Positions 1 through 10,144 of a stretch of DNA of 64,000 nucleotides are shown here, piece after piece. The translations under genes were made by a program, and so were the position numbers. Every line of letters starts with the position of its first letter. Within the stretch, counting starts at the first letter, position 1. The DNA lies in NCBI RefSeq assembly GCF_000423125.1, contig NZ_AUHJ01000001.1, forward strand, positions 372,001-436,000. Reading direction: 5' to 3'. This DNA comes from Haliea salexigens DSM 19537. GTDB lineage: Bacteria; Pseudomonadota; Gammaproteobacteria; Pseudomonadales; Halieaceae. The notes below the pieces were generated by a model that saw only the letters and a list, made by a program, of their open reading frames with translations, did not search any database and had not been told where the DNA came from.

Positions 1-1
1 C

Positions 2-16
2 AGCCTCAGCAATTGA
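2..16 (+). CDS. Possible last codons of ccoP (partial)
   Basis: The frame beginning at base 2 reads Ser-Leu-Ser-Asn followed by TGA. A short Ser-Leu-Ser ending would fit the C-terminus of the cytochrome c subunit CcoP, which normally lies just before ccoG. Only four residues are visible, so this rests mainly on the expected gene order ccoNO(Q)P-ccoGHIS. The other two frames stay open further but are dominated by the hairpin sequence at 25-50. Confidence 0.25.
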   Translation, partial: SLSN

Positions 17-24
17 TCGGCCCC

Positions 25-50
25 GCCGGCCTTCCGCCCGGAAGGCCGGC
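25..50 (+). terminator. Perfect 11-bp hairpin before ccoG
   Basis: GCCGGCCTTCC (25-35) and GGAAGGCCGGC (40-50) form a perfect stem with a four-base loop. There is no U-run after it on either strand, so it is not a classical strong terminator. Between an upstream oxidase operon and ccoG it could attenuate read-through or protect the 3' end of the upstream message. Confidence 0.45.
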
Positions 51-89
51 ATCACGACGCCCAGCGTCCCCTATCCTCGGTAATCCAGC

Positions 90-1499
90 ATGAGCGACAA
101 ACACCTTATCGATGTACAGGAAGTTGCGCCGGCAGAAGTCAGCGAAATGGACCTCTACCAGCGTCGTGAGAAAATCTACACACGCAAGATCGAGGGCTTT
201 TTCCAGCGTATCCGCCTGTATACCGGCTGGCCGCTGCTGATTGGCTACTTTCTCCTCCCCTGGCTGTCCTGGGATGGCCGTCAGGCCGTATGGTTTGACC
301 TGCCCGAACGCAAGTTTCATATTCTAGGCCTGGTGTTCTGGCCGCAGGATTTCCCCCTCCTCGCTTTCCTGCTGATCATCGCGGCCTTCGGCCTGTTCGC
401 GGTCACTGTTTTCGCGGGCCGCGTGTGGTGCGGTTACACCTGCCCGCAAACCGTCTGGACCAGTATTTTCATGTGGATCGAGCAGCGCTTCGAGGGCAGC
501 CGCAACCAGCGCATGCGCCTCGACAAGGCACCCTGGTCGATGGAGAAGCTGGGGCGCAAAGTGCTCAAGCACGGCGGTTGGCTGTTTGTTGCATTCCTCA
601 CCGGCATGACATTTGTTGGCTATTTTTACCCCATCCGTGAGCTGCTGCCGGACTTGCTGACCCTGTCAGCTGGCCAGTGGGGTGTGCTGTGGACGATCTT
701 CTTCACCTGCGCCACGTACATCAACGCTGGCTGGATGCGCGAGCAGGTCTGCAAATACATGTGCCCCTACGCGCGCTTCCAATCCGTGATGTTCGATCAG
801 GACACCCTGATAGTGTCCTACGATCCCGTCCGCGGTGAACCGCGCGGCTCACGCAAGCGCGATGCCGACCACCGGGCGCAGGGGCTGGGTGACTGCATCG
901 ACTGCAACCTGTGTGTACAGGTCTGCCCGACCGGGATTGATATTCGCGATGGCCTGCAATATGAATGCATTGGCTGTGCGCTGTGCATCGATGCCTGCAA
1001 CTCCGTGATGGATAAGATGTCCTATCCCAGGGGACTGATCAGCTACACCAGCGAACACCAGCTGCAGGGCGGCAAAACCCACTGGTTGCGTCCGCGCATG
1101 ATCGGCTACGTGCTGGTGTTGTCGGTGATGGTCGGCCTGTTCAGCTACCGCGTAATCAGCCGGGTACCACTGGAAATGACGGTTATTCGCGATCGCAACG
1201 AGCTGTATGTAACCACCATGGACGGCGATATAGAGAACATCTACACACTGAGCCTGGTCAACATGGAGCAGTCCATGCACGAATTCGAAATTGCCATCAG
1301 CGGCATCGACGGCGCGGAAATCATCGGTGATACCCTGCATACGCTGGACGGCGGCGAAGTGCGCAGCATCAGCCTGCGGGTACGCATAGCACCCGAGTTA
1401 CTGCAGCGCCCGAGCACGGAAATCGAATTCACAGCGCGCGCCACGGATCGTGAATCGCTGCAGATCAGCTCCGAATCGCGCTTCATGAGGCCGCTATGA
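90..1499 (+). CDS. ccoG: CcoG, cbb3 oxidase assembly ferredoxin-like membrane protein
   Basis: CcoG (RdxA/FixG) is a membrane iron-sulfur protein needed for cbb3 oxidase maturation; family work links it to cupric reduction during copper delivery. The 469-residue protein has several membrane segments in its first 220 residues and one near 340-360, a CxxxC pair in a membrane-proximal stretch (Cys114, Cys118), and two 4Fe-4S motifs: Cys269, 272, 275, 279 and Cys293, 296, 299, 303. A periplasmic Ig-like C-terminal domain follows. It starts at the first ATG after the hairpin at 25-50 and overlaps ccoH by four bases (ATGA), so the two are likely translationally coupled. Confidence 0.96.
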   Translation: MSDKHLIDVQEVAPAEVSEMDLYQRREKIYTRKIEGFFQRIRLYTGWPLLIGYFLLPWLSWDGRQAVWFDLPERKFHILGLVFWPQDFPLLAFLLIIAAFGLFAVTVFAGRVWCGYTCPQTVWTSIFMWIEQRFEGSRNQRMRLDKAPWSMEKLGRKVLKHGGWLFVAFLTGMTFVGYFYPIRELLPDLLTLSAGQWGVLWTIFFTCATYINAGWMREQVCKYMCPYARFQSVMFDQDTLIVSYDPVRGEPRGSRKRDADHRAQGLGDCIDCNLCVQVCPTGIDIRDGLQYECIGCALCIDACNSVMDKMSYPRGLISYTSEHQLQGGKTHWLRPRMIGYVLVLSVMVGLFSYRVISRVPLEMTVIRDRNELYVTTMDGDIENIYTLSLVNMEQSMHEFEIAISGIDGAEIIGDTLHTLDGGEVRSISLRVRIAPELLQRPSTEIEFTARATDRESLQISSESRFMRPL

Positions 1500-2008
1500 A
1501 CAGACCGCGGCTGGCCGATGACGACATCCACCCCTGGTATCGCCAGTTCTGGCCCTGGTTCCTGATTGCCCTACCCGCCAGCGTGGTGGTGATCAGCATG
1601 CACCTGATCTACACCGCCTACAATCACGCCGATGACCTGGTGGTGGATGAGTACTACAAGGTCGGCCTGGCCATCAACCAGCAGTTGGACCGGCAGGAGA
1701 AGGCGCGAGCGCTGGGCATTGCAGCGCGCCTGATGCTGACGCCGGGGCAAGTGACTGTGCACGTGTCCGAGGGCGCGATTAAGGATACATCCCTGGAGCT
1801 GGTGCTGTCCCACCCGATTGAATCGGACCGGGACTTCACGGTCGACCTGCAGCGGGTTGGTCCGGGCGTGTACAACAGTGCCCTGCCAGTCCCGGTCGCC
1901 GAACGCTGGCACTGGATTCTGCGCGATGGCGCAGAGGGCGCCTGGCGCCTTGATGGTGTGATAGGCGCCGCAGATCTTCTGCAGCAGGGCGTACAGGATA
2001 CGCCGTGA
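1496..2008 (+). CDS. ccoH: CcoH/FixH family cbb3 oxidase assembly protein
   Basis: Small membrane protein (170 residues) with one transmembrane segment at about residues 20-41 and a periplasmic domain typical of FixH. CcoH is required for stable assembly of the cbb3 oxidase. Its ATG overlaps the ccoG stop and ccoI follows within eight bases, the standard ccoGHIS arrangement. Identification rests on position, size and topology plus the conserved WYRQFWPWF-like start; sequence conservation in this family is low. Confidence 0.92.
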   Translation: MNRPRLADDDIHPWYRQFWPWFLIALPASVVVISMHLIYTAYNHADDLVVDEYYKVGLAINQQLDRQEKARALGIAARLMLTPGQVTVHVSEGAIKDTSLELVLSHPIESDRDFTVDLQRVGPGVYNSALPVPVAERWHWILRDGAEGAWRLDGVIGAADLLQQGVQDTP

Positions 2009-2015
2009 ACCTGTG

Positions 2016-4427
2016 ATGACGGGCGTACAACCCTGCTTCCACTGCGGTGAACCGGTACCGCCGGGCAGCCACTTTGCGGTGGACATAGACGGTATCAGCC
2101 AACCCATGTGTTGCCCGGGATGCCGCGCCGTTGCCAGCCTCATCGCCGACAGTGGCATGGGCAGCTTCTACCGACAGCGCACCGCCTACAGCGAGAAACC
2201 AGCAAACGACACACCGCTGGCGACACCGGACGAGTACCTCCTGTATGACGACCCCACCCTGCGCGCGCAATATTGCCGACGCGAAAGCGCGGCAAGCGAG
2301 CACGCCAGCCTGCTGCTGGGCGGGGTCACCTGTGCTGCCTGCACCTGGCTTATTGAACAGACGCTGCTGCGTGAAACCGGTGTGCAGGACGCCCAGGTCA
2401 ACCTGCAACAACAGCGCCTGAGCGTGCGCTACGACCCGCAGCAACTACAGCCAAGCCGTGTATTTGCCCTGCTGGAGTCCCTCGGCTACAGCGCGCGCCC
2501 CTTCCAGGCCAGCGCCCAACGCGAACAACTGGAACAGGAGTACCGCACCGACCTGCGCCGGGTGGCGGTTGCCGGCATTGGCATGATGCAGGTGGGCATG
2601 TTCGGCATCGCCCTGCATGCGGGTGACCTGCAGGGCATTGCCACGGAGCACCAGACCCTGCTGCGCACAGTGAGCCTGCTGGTGGCCAGCTTTGTGGTTG
2701 GCTATTCCGCCAAGCCGTTCTTCGTGACCGCCTGGCGACACCTGCGCCAGGGCGCTTTGGTCATGGACCTGCCCGTTGCCCTGGCGATCGGGCTGGCCTT
2801 CATCGCCAGCGTCTGGGCAACCGTGACCGGCTCCGGCGAGGTCTATTTCGATTCCGTGGTGATGTTCACGTTTTTTCTGCTTCTGGGGCGCTTTTTCGAA
2901 AAACGGGTGCGGCGTCGTCATGCCATCGCCTGTCGCGACGCCGAGAGTCATCTCCCGCTTGCCGTGCTCGTACAACAGCCAGACGGGCACTGGCGGCGCC
3001 AATCCCGGCGCCAGGTCCAGCCCGGCGACACAGTGCGGGTGCGCGCTGGCGAAGTCATCGCGGTGGACGGCACGGTTGCCACCGGCAGCAGCGCCGTCCG
3101 CGAAGACACCTTCAACGGCGAGCATGTACCGCGCGCCGTAGCGCCGGGCGATGCGGTGTTCGCCGGCACCCTTAACCTTGAAGGCAGCATTGACCTGTAC
3201 GTCGACCAGCTCTACGAAAACAGCCGGCTGGCGGCGCTACAGAACAGCGTGGACCGTGCACAGCGGGCCAAGCCGGCACTCGCCCGCATGGCCGACCGCC
3301 TCTCCGCCTGGTTCGTCGGCGCTATCCTCGTCATCACCGCCCTGACCGGTCTGGTGTGGAGCCAGATTGCACCCGACCAGGTACTGTGGATATGCCTGGC
3401 TGTGCTGGTGGTCAGCTGCCCCTGCGCCCTGGCACTGGCCACTCCCGCAGCGCTGACAGCGGCGGCCAGTGCGTTGCGCGCGCAGGGCGTCATTGTGCAT
3501 GGCGAAAACGCCATCGAGGCACTCGCCCACGCACAGCGCGTCGTCTTCGACAAAACCGGTACGCTGACCCAGGGCAAGCTGCGCCTGGAGACCGTGAGCG
3601 CCTGCGGGGAAGTCAATGACGCGTTCCTTACCGAGTTGGCAACGGCACTGCAGCAACATTCCAATCACCCTATCGCCCACGCCTTTACCGGCACGGCGAT
3701 CACAGGTATCAGCGAGCCCCGTTACATCACCGGCGCCGGCATCGAGGCGAGCTGGAACGGCCAGCGCTACCGCATGGGCAGTGAGCGTTTCTGTCGTGAG
3801 CTCGCCCCCACATTGCCCAGTGCACCAAACAATGAACTCTATTGGGTGGCGCTCTGCAGCAGCGACCAGCCCCTGGCCTGGTTCGGGCTCTCCGACCCGC
3901 TGCGACCCGAGGCCGCCGAGGTGGTTGCCGCTGCCCGCAGCGCGGGCATGTCACTGGCGCTCCTCACCGGCGACAGCTCCAGCGCAGGGGCCCGGCTGGG
4001 CCGTGAGCTGGGGTTCGACTTCGTCGGCACCGGGCTTTCCCCCGAAGACAAGATGCAACAGGTGCGCGCCTGGCAGGAAGCCGGCGAAGTGGTTATGGCA
4101 GTGGGCGACGGCCTCAACGATGCCCCCCTGCTCGGCCTCGCAAACGCCTCTTTCGCCGTTGCCAGCGCCACCGACCTGGCCCGGGCGCAAGCCGATTTCG
4201 TGGTTGATGACGACAACCTCAACGCCGTTATCCGCAGCCTCGCCAAGGCACGCCAGTGCGTGGGGATTATCCGCCAGAATTTTGTCTGGGCGCTGAGCTA
4301 CAATGGCCTTGGCATACCCCTCGCCGCGCTCGGCTATATTCCACCCTGGGCAGCGGCCCTGGGCATGTCATTCAGCTCATTGATTGTGGTCATGAACTCG
4401 CTGCGCCTGAATCGGGCGCAGCGCTGA
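2016..4427 (+). CDS. ccoI: CcoI/FixI copper-transporting P-type ATPase
   Basis: P1B-type ATPase of about 803 residues that exports copper for insertion into cbb3 oxidase. In order it shows an N-terminal cysteine-rich segment typical of CcoI (CxxC near residue 9 and a CCPGC stretch), a heavy-metal-associated domain with Cys106-Ala-Ala-Cys109, transmembrane helices, the ion-pathway motif Cys468-Pro-Cys470, the phosphorylation motif with Asp512 (DKTGT) and the GDGLND hinge motif near 697-702. A GTG sits directly before the ATG used here, so the start could be three bases earlier. No strong ribosome site is visible; coupling to ccoH is likely. Confidence 0.96.
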   Translation: MTGVQPCFHCGEPVPPGSHFAVDIDGISQPMCCPGCRAVASLIADSGMGSFYRQRTAYSEKPANDTPLATPDEYLLYDDPTLRAQYCRRESAASEHASLLLGGVTCAACTWLIEQTLLRETGVQDAQVNLQQQRLSVRYDPQQLQPSRVFALLESLGYSARPFQASAQREQLEQEYRTDLRRVAVAGIGMMQVGMFGIALHAGDLQGIATEHQTLLRTVSLLVASFVVGYSAKPFFVTAWRHLRQGALVMDLPVALAIGLAFIASVWATVTGSGEVYFDSVVMFTFFLLLGRFFEKRVRRRHAIACRDAESHLPLAVLVQQPDGHWRRQSRRQVQPGDTVRVRAGEVIAVDGTVATGSSAVREDTFNGEHVPRAVAPGDAVFAGTLNLEGSIDLYVDQLYENSRLAALQNSVDRAQRAKPALARMADRLSAWFVGAILVITALTGLVWSQIAPDQVLWICLAVLVVSCPCALALATPAALTAAASALRAQGVIVHGENAIEALAHAQRVVFDKTGTLTQGKLRLETVSACGEVNDAFLTELATALQQHSNHPIAHAFTGTAITGISEPRYITGAGIEASWNGQRYRMGSERFCRELAPTLPSAPNNELYWVALCSSDQPLAWFGLSDPLRPEAAEVVAAARSAGMSLALLTGDSSSAGARLGRELGFDFVGTGLSPEDKMQQVRAWQEAGEVVMAVGDGLNDAPLLGLANASFAVASATDLARAQADFVVDDDNLNAVIRSLAKARQCVGIIRQNFVWALSYNGLGIPLAALGYIPPWAAALGMSFSSLIVVMNSLRLNRAQR

Positions 4428-4440
4428 GGTAGCAACACCG

Positions 4441-4623
4441 ATGGAAAGCCTGTATCTCCTGATACCCATTGCCCTGGTGTTCTGTGTCATCGTCATTCGC
4501 CTGCTGATCTGGGCTATCGACAGCGGTCAGTATGAAGACCTGGACAAGGAGGCATCGCGTATCCTCATGGACGAAGAGCACAACAGCAACCGGGAGGAAC
4601 ACGATGATCGCGGAGCTCGGTAG
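4441..4623 (+). CDS. ccoS: CcoS, cbb3 oxidase maturation protein
   Basis: Sixty-residue protein with one N-terminal transmembrane helix (about residues 5-25) followed by the family signature around WAIDSGQYEDLD and an acidic tail. CcoS is needed for haem/copper cofactor insertion into the cbb3 oxidase. It follows ccoI by 13 bases, and its last 20 bases overlap the next gene. Confidence 0.93.
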   Translation: MESLYLLIPIALVFCVIVIRLLIWAIDSGQYEDLDKEASRILMDEEHNSNREEHDDRGAR

Positions 4624-5308
4624 CGCGTTCGCACTGGGCCTGGCCGGCGCCGGGCACTGTCTGGGCATGTGTGGCGGTATTGCCGCCGCACTGCAGTTAG
4701 GTGGTGTGAAGAGTACCGGCATGACGCTGGCCTATCACGGTGGCCGTATCGCGAGTTATACCGCGCTGGGCGCCGCACTGGGCTTTGCGGCCGGCAGCAT
4801 TGATATCGCAGCGTGGACCATGGCCCTGCGCTACCTGGCGGGCATATTGCTGATTGCCATGGGGCTGTACATAGCGGATTGGTGGCGTGTACTGACCTGG
4901 CTGGAACGTGGGGGAGCCATTCTCTGGCGGCCGGTGCAGCGCTGGTCAAGCTCACTGCTACCGCTGCGCCACTGGTATCAGGCGATCGCCCTCGGCTTGT
5001 GCTGGGGTCTCATGCCCTGTGGATTGATTTACAGCAGCCTGGCTTGGGCGGCCACCGCTCAGGACGCGGGCCAATCCGCCCTGATGATGCTGTTTTTTGG
5101 CCTGGGCACATTGCCCGCCATGCTCGCCACCAGTTTTGGTGCGGGTGCCGTCCAATCAGCCCTGCGCCGCAAGGGCCTGAAGGTCGTACTGGGGCTGTTG
5201 CTGATTGTGTCCGGTTGCTGGAGCGTGTACCTGACAGCAGCCCATGCGCAACACAGTACGCACGCCATGCAACATGACGCACCCATGGATCACAGCCAGC
5301 ATCACTGA
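4604..5308 (+). CDS. Sulfite exporter TauE/SafE (DsbD-like) family membrane protein
   Basis: Polytopic membrane protein of 234 residues. The ATG at 4604 is chosen because a GGAGG-type ribosome site precedes it inside ccoS and the family start (a helix leading to GHCLGMCGG) follows directly. It carries a CxxxC pair in that first motif, another cysteine in a LMPCGL segment, and a His/Met-rich C-terminus. Proteins of this family commonly close cco assembly clusters and are thought to act in copper or redox handling rather than sulfite export; that role is inferred from context. Confidence 0.9.
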   Translation: MIAELGSAFALGLAGAGHCLGMCGGIAAALQLGGVKSTGMTLAYHGGRIASYTALGAALGFAAGSIDIAAWTMALRYLAGILLIAMGLYIADWWRVLTWLERGGAILWRPVQRWSSSLLPLRHWYQAIALGLCWGLMPCGLIYSSLAWAATAQDAGQSALMMLFFGLGTLPAMLATSFGAGAVQSALRRKGLKVVLGLLLIVSGCWSVYLTAAHAQHSTHAMQHDAPMDHSQHH

Positions 5309-5354
5309 ACAGAAGGATTTGCGGAAAAACGACCACGGCAGGAACCGCCGCTGG

Positions 5355-5387
5355 AAAAAACACGGGGGTGAGCAGGCGCGCACCCCC
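5355..5387 (-). terminator. Intrinsic terminator of ompW
   Basis: Read on the minus strand, GGGGGTG and CACCCCC form a 7-bp stem (5364-5387) around a 10-base loop, followed after two bases by six T residues (complement of 5355-5360). It lies 15 bases after the ompW stop, the right side and orientation for ompW. Confidence 0.85.
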
Positions 5388-5401
5388 AAAACAGTACGAC
5401 G

Positions 5402-6085
5402 TTAGAAACGGTACGCGATGCCGACGTTGTAGACCCAGGGGTCGATGTCCACATCAAACGCAACGGTACCTACATCGGTGCGGATCTTGGCAGTGGTGTC
5501 GATATCGATGTACCAGACTGCCACATTGATGGCCCAGTTTTCAGACAGCGGAATATCAACACCCGCCTGGGCAGCCAGGCCGAAGGAATCGTCCAGCGAC
5601 AAGTCGGCTTCCGTTGCGCCGATCAGGCCATTCAAGGCACCGGCAAGTGCAGGGTCGACTTTCTCATCGTAAATAAAGGTGTAGTTCACACCGGCGCCCA
5701 CATAGGGCTGCCAGCCTTGCTGTCCGCCGCGCGGATACCATTGCATGCTCACCGTAGGCGGCAGGTGCTTGATTGAGCCCGCGGGAATACCCACGCCATT
5801 GACCGTGATGTCGTGCTCGAACGGTGTTGCCGCCAGCACTTCCACGGCCCAATTGTCGGTTAGCATGTAAACCGGAATGATGCTGAGCTGGGTGTCGTTG
5901 TCGACAGAAACCCCGGGGAGTACGGTGGGCGGAGCCGTGGGCAACACGATGTTGTCACTGTCCTCGTCTGGCGCCACGGTCACGGCGCCTGCACGCAGTA
6001 TCCAATCACCTTGCTCGTAGGCAGCAGCGTTGACTGCCATGCCTGCGACCACTGCCGCGAGGGCGAGTTTAGTTACCTTTCTCAT
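5402..6085 (-). CDS. ompW: OmpW family outer membrane protein
   Basis: Eight-stranded beta-barrel porin-like protein of 227 residues. It has a classical signal peptide (about residues 1-22, cleavage after an Ala-Ala-Ala stretch), the mature start YEQGDW, the conserved region containing LPPTVSMQWYP, and the C-terminal aromatic residue (ending YRF) used for BAM recognition. The start at 6085 is supported by an AAGGAGTT ribosome site. OmpW proteins pass small hydrophobic compounds and respond to oxygen limitation; an FNR-type box upstream fits this. Transcribed toward the cco cluster, separated from it by its own terminator. Confidence 0.95.
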   Translation of the reverse strand: MRKVTKLALAAVVAGMAVNAAAYEQGDWILRAGAVTVAPDEDSDNIVLPTAPPTVLPGVSVDNDTQLSIIPVYMLTDNWAVEVLAATPFEHDITVNGVGIPAGSIKHLPPTVSMQWYPRGGQQGWQPYVGAGVNYTFIYDEKVDPALAGALNGLIGATEADLSLDDSFGLAAQAGVDIPLSENWAINVAVWYIDIDTTAKIRTDVGTVAFDVDIDPWVYNVGIAYRF

Positions 6086-6158
6086 GATTAACTCCTTAAT
6101 GTGGACCAGGGTGTCCATCACCCTGAGCACAGATTAAGGCAGCTTTGGATCTCGGGCA

Positions 6159-6172
6159 TTGATGTCGGTCAA
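6159..6172 (-). promoter_or_regulatory. FNR/Anr box upstream of ompW
   Basis: On the minus strand the sequence is TTGAC CGAC ATCAA, matching the FNR/Anr consensus TTGAT-N4-ATCAA at nine of ten positions. It ends 73 bases before the ompW ATG. A possible -10 element (CTTAAT) begins about 21 bases downstream, which would place the box near -41.5, the class II activator position. Confidence 0.75.
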
Positions 6173-6204
6173 CGCCGCGCGCAATGCGCGGCCAGGGAGG
6201 AACA

Positions 6205-7647
6205 TCAGGAGGCGAGGCAGATGGCACGGCCGTGGTCGTGGGGTTCCACCAGGGTCGCGTGCAAGCCGCGAATGGCCTGCTCGTAGTCATCGTCGTTGAC
6301 GATGAACTGGATATCCACCTGACGCATGGACTGGTGAATGGCCAGCACGCTGATATCGTGACTGGACAGGGCCGCGACCGTCCGCGCGAGCAAGCCAGGC
6401 ACCTGCATGTCACTGCCGATGGCGGATACGATCGCCACCTTCTGTTCACGAATTTCCGCTTCCGGGAACGTCTCCTGCAAAGCCTTCTTGATGCGCTTGA
6501 CGGTCTTCAGGTTGACGTCGAGGTAGTGGGTCACCGTATTGGCATTGATATCCTTGCCAACGATATGGCCCTTGAAGCGCTGCACGCAACGCAGGATCTC
6601 CGTGTCGTAGTGGGCCACGATGCCCGCCATGTCCTGGTCGAACAGCTCCAGCGCATACACACCCCGGCAACCCGCGATGATCTCCACGCACGCCGTGTCG
6701 CTGACGTAGTCGCCGGTAATGAGGGTACCGGTGTGCTCGGGCTCGAAGGTGTTCTTCACCCGCAGGGGAATGCCATTCTGGCGCAGACCCTTGGCCGCTT
6801 TGGGGTGAATGGCTTCCATACCCAGGTTGGCCAGCTGGTCCGCCACATCGTAATTGGTGCGTCCGATAGGCACTGCGTTGTCTTCACCCACCAGGCGCGG
6901 GTCCGCGCTGCTGAGGTGGAACTCTTTGTGGATAATGGCCTCGCGGGCGCCGGTAAGCACGGCGATACGACTGAAGGTCATCTCGCTGTAACCGCGGTCA
7001 AACTGGGTGATGAGACCTTCGCTACAGTGCGCATACCCGGTGACAATCGGCAGTTCGTGCTCCAGGTCGATATCGGCAAACGCCTGCTGCACGCACGCGT
7101 CCAGGGGCTGACTGCCCGAGCCCTGCCAACCGCTGAGGTCGACAAAGCGCGCGTTCAACCCATCGCGGCGCAGCAAAGTAGCCATGTTCCAGGCACTGTG
7201 GACCTCGCCCACGCTGGATAGCATTTCACGCACCGTCACCAGATGGTCTTCCACCGAAAAGTGACCGTGCCCACACAGGCTATGCAGGTCCTCAAGGCAT
7301 TTGCGGGCATTCTCGAGACGCTCGCCGATGAACTCATTGGCTTCGAGCAATGCCTGGGCATCGGTAAAGAGCTCGGCGTTGACAGCAAACATGCTGTCGC
7401 GCACAGCGTCCAGTGCCTCTTCCCAGCTGCGGTCCTGAAAACTGCTGGCGAACAGGCCGTATACGCCGGGCTTGCCATCTTTCTTGTGCTCCAGCAGCTT
7501 GTCGGTCATGCCACCATAGGCGGAAACGACGAACACGCGCTGGTAGGGCGTTTCGCCATTGCGCTGACCGAAAACGATGCTGTCTCGAACGGCGGCATAG
7601 TTGCTCATTGACGTGCCGCCGATTTTCTCCACGGTATGCTTGTTCAC
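6205..7647 (-). CDS. ask_ect: Aspartate kinase, ectoine-specific (Ask_Ect)
   Basis: Phosphorylates aspartate to supply aspartate semialdehyde for ectoine synthesis. The protein (480 residues from this start) begins with the kinase motif HTVEKIGGTS and ends in ACT-type regulatory domains (VAIVSAIGSDM and QVDIQFIVND stretches). It is the last gene of ectABC-ask. The start is chosen at a GTG at 7647 because a GGGGGA ribosome site precedes it and the length then fits Ask_Ect enzymes. An in-frame GTG at 7734, just six bases after ectC, would add 29 residues but lacks a ribosome site. Confidence 0.93.
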   Translation of the reverse strand: MNKHTVEKIGGTSMSNYAAVRDSIVFGQRNGETPYQRVFVVSAYGGMTDKLLEHKKDGKPGVYGLFASSFQDRSWEEALDAVRDSMFAVNAELFTDAQALLEANEFIGERLENARKCLEDLHSLCGHGHFSVEDHLVTVREMLSSVGEVHSAWNMATLLRRDGLNARFVDLSGWQGSGSQPLDACVQQAFADIDLEHELPIVTGYAHCSEGLITQFDRGYSEMTFSRIAVLTGAREAIIHKEFHLSSADPRLVGEDNAVPIGRTNYDVADQLANLGMEAIHPKAAKGLRQNGIPLRVKNTFEPEHTGTLITGDYVSDTACVEIIAGCRGVYALELFDQDMAGIVAHYDTEILRCVQRFKGHIVGKDINANTVTHYLDVNLKTVKRIKKALQETFPEAEIREQKVAIVSAIGSDMQVPGLLARTVAALSSHDISVLAIHQSMRQVDIQFIVNDDDYEQAIRGLHATLVEPHDHGRAICLAS

Positions 7648-7739
7648 TGCTTCCCCCGTATTGTGCCCGGAGCGCACTTTCGCACTGTGCTCGCCGGGCC
7701 CGGCAACCTGTGCGATGTTGGATACCTTACTCACGATAC

Positions 7740-8144
7740 TCAGGCGCCCACGCGCTCGGCATGGAGTTCATAGGCGCCCTCGGCGTTGTGTACCTCCGTG
7801 CCATGCAACGGCGGGTTGAACACGCAGGCCATTTTCATTTCCGTTGTGGCACGCAGCTTGTGCTCATCGTGTTTGTCGAGTATGTACAACGTGCCTGGAG
7901 CGATGGGATAGACCTTGCCATCCGCCAGTGTTTCCACCTCGCCTTCACCCGACATGCAGTACACCGATTCCAGATGATTCTGGTAGTGCATGCGGAAGTC
8001 CGCGCCCGCGTAGATCGTGGTGATGTGAAAGGAAAAGCCCATATTGTCGTCTTTCAGCAGCAGGCGCGTGCTGTCCCAGTTGCCACCGGGATCCTTGATC
8101 ATGCGGCCTTCACGTGCCGCGGTGTCCATATCTCGTACAATCAT
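7740..8144 (-). CDS. ectC: L-ectoine synthase
   Basis: Cupin-fold enzyme (134 residues) that cyclises N-gamma-acetyl-2,4-diaminobutyrate to ectoine. The N-terminus MIVRDMD, the central [15 protein letters not shown] region and the [15 protein letters not shown] region are highly characteristic and contain the tyrosine, aspartate and histidine residues of the active site and metal site. It follows ectB by 70 bases and precedes ask_ect, the usual operon order. No gene for ectoine hydroxylase (ectD) is present in the window. Confidence 0.97.
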   Translation of the reverse strand: MIVRDMDTAAREGRMIKDPGGNWDSTRLLLKDDNMGFSFHITTIYAGADFRMHYQNHLESVYCMSGEGEVETLADGKVYPIAPGTLYILDKHDEHKLRATTEMKMACVFNPPLHGTEVHNAEGAYELHAERVGA

Positions 8145-8214
8145 GTGAATATCCTGTGTTCTCTGTGAATAGTAATAACGTCAGGCTGCGGCGGCTCCGG
8201 CCGCCGCAGAGCAC

Positions 8215-9576
<1,362 letters not shown>

Positions 9577-9612
9577 TCATTCTGCGGGTACGGTTTGGGG
9601 CAAAGGCCAAAG

Positions 9613-10128
9613 TCAGCGGGCGACCGCACGCAGATCCGACGCCGTGAGCGGCCCGATTCTCGCGCGGATCTCGCTGTCGTGGCTGCCCTTGAAGTGAGCC
9701 TCGCGGTCGAACCACACCTCGCGCGCAAGTGTCGCGCCACGCCGAGTGGCAAAGCCCTGAAACAGGCCCCAAGACGCGGCGTTGTCTTCCGTAATGGTGG
9801 TTTCCATGTGCTGTATCCACTCATTCCCCGCGCGGTCCACGATCGCGTCGAGCATGCGGCCGGCCAGGCCCTGTCCGCGGCCACTCTCGCCAACCGCTAC
9901 CTGCCAGATGAACAGTGTATCCGGGCGCTCGGGAATGCGGTGACCGGAAATGAACCCGGCCACCTCGCCGTCCGCCTCTGCCAGCACCGATGTACTCGCA
10001 AAATGAGAACATTGAACGAGGTTGCAGTAAGCGGAATTCGTATCCAGGGGCGGACAGGCCGCAATCAAGTGGTGCACGGCCATGCCATCCGTCGCCGTTG
10101 GCGGCCTCAGTGTCAGCTCTTGCGCCAT
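9613..10128 (-). CDS. ectA: L-2,4-diaminobutyrate acetyltransferase
   Basis: GNAT-fold enzyme (171 residues) acetylating the gamma-amino group of diaminobutyrate with acetyl-CoA. Recognisable EctA features are LDTNSAYCNLVQCSHF near residues 28-43 and the acetyl-CoA loop VGESGRGQGLAGRML. First gene of ectABC-ask, with a clear sigma70-type promoter and an operator-like dyad in the 60 bases upstream. Confidence 0.97.
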   Translation of the reverse strand: MAQELTLRPPTATDGMAVHHLIAACPPLDTNSAYCNLVQCSHFASTSVLAEADGEVAGFISGHRIPERPDTLFIWQVAVGESGRGQGLAGRMLDAIVDRAGNEWIQHMETTITEDNAASWGLFQGFATRRGATLAREVWFDREAHFKGSHDSEIRARIGPLTASDLRAVAR

Positions 10129-10144
10129 AATCGTTGCCCTCCAA

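Noticed and set aside
1-93. Plus-strand frame 1 open from the left edge to a TGA overlapping the ccoG ATG
   Set aside because: It would mimic an ATGA coupling, but its sequence is low-complexity Pro/Gly/Arg generated by the GC hairpin and does not look like a CcoP end; the stop at 14-16 in frame 2 is more plausible.
6184-7221. 345-codon open frame on the plus strand
   Set aside because: Antisense to the ectoine-specific aspartate kinase; no domain seen.
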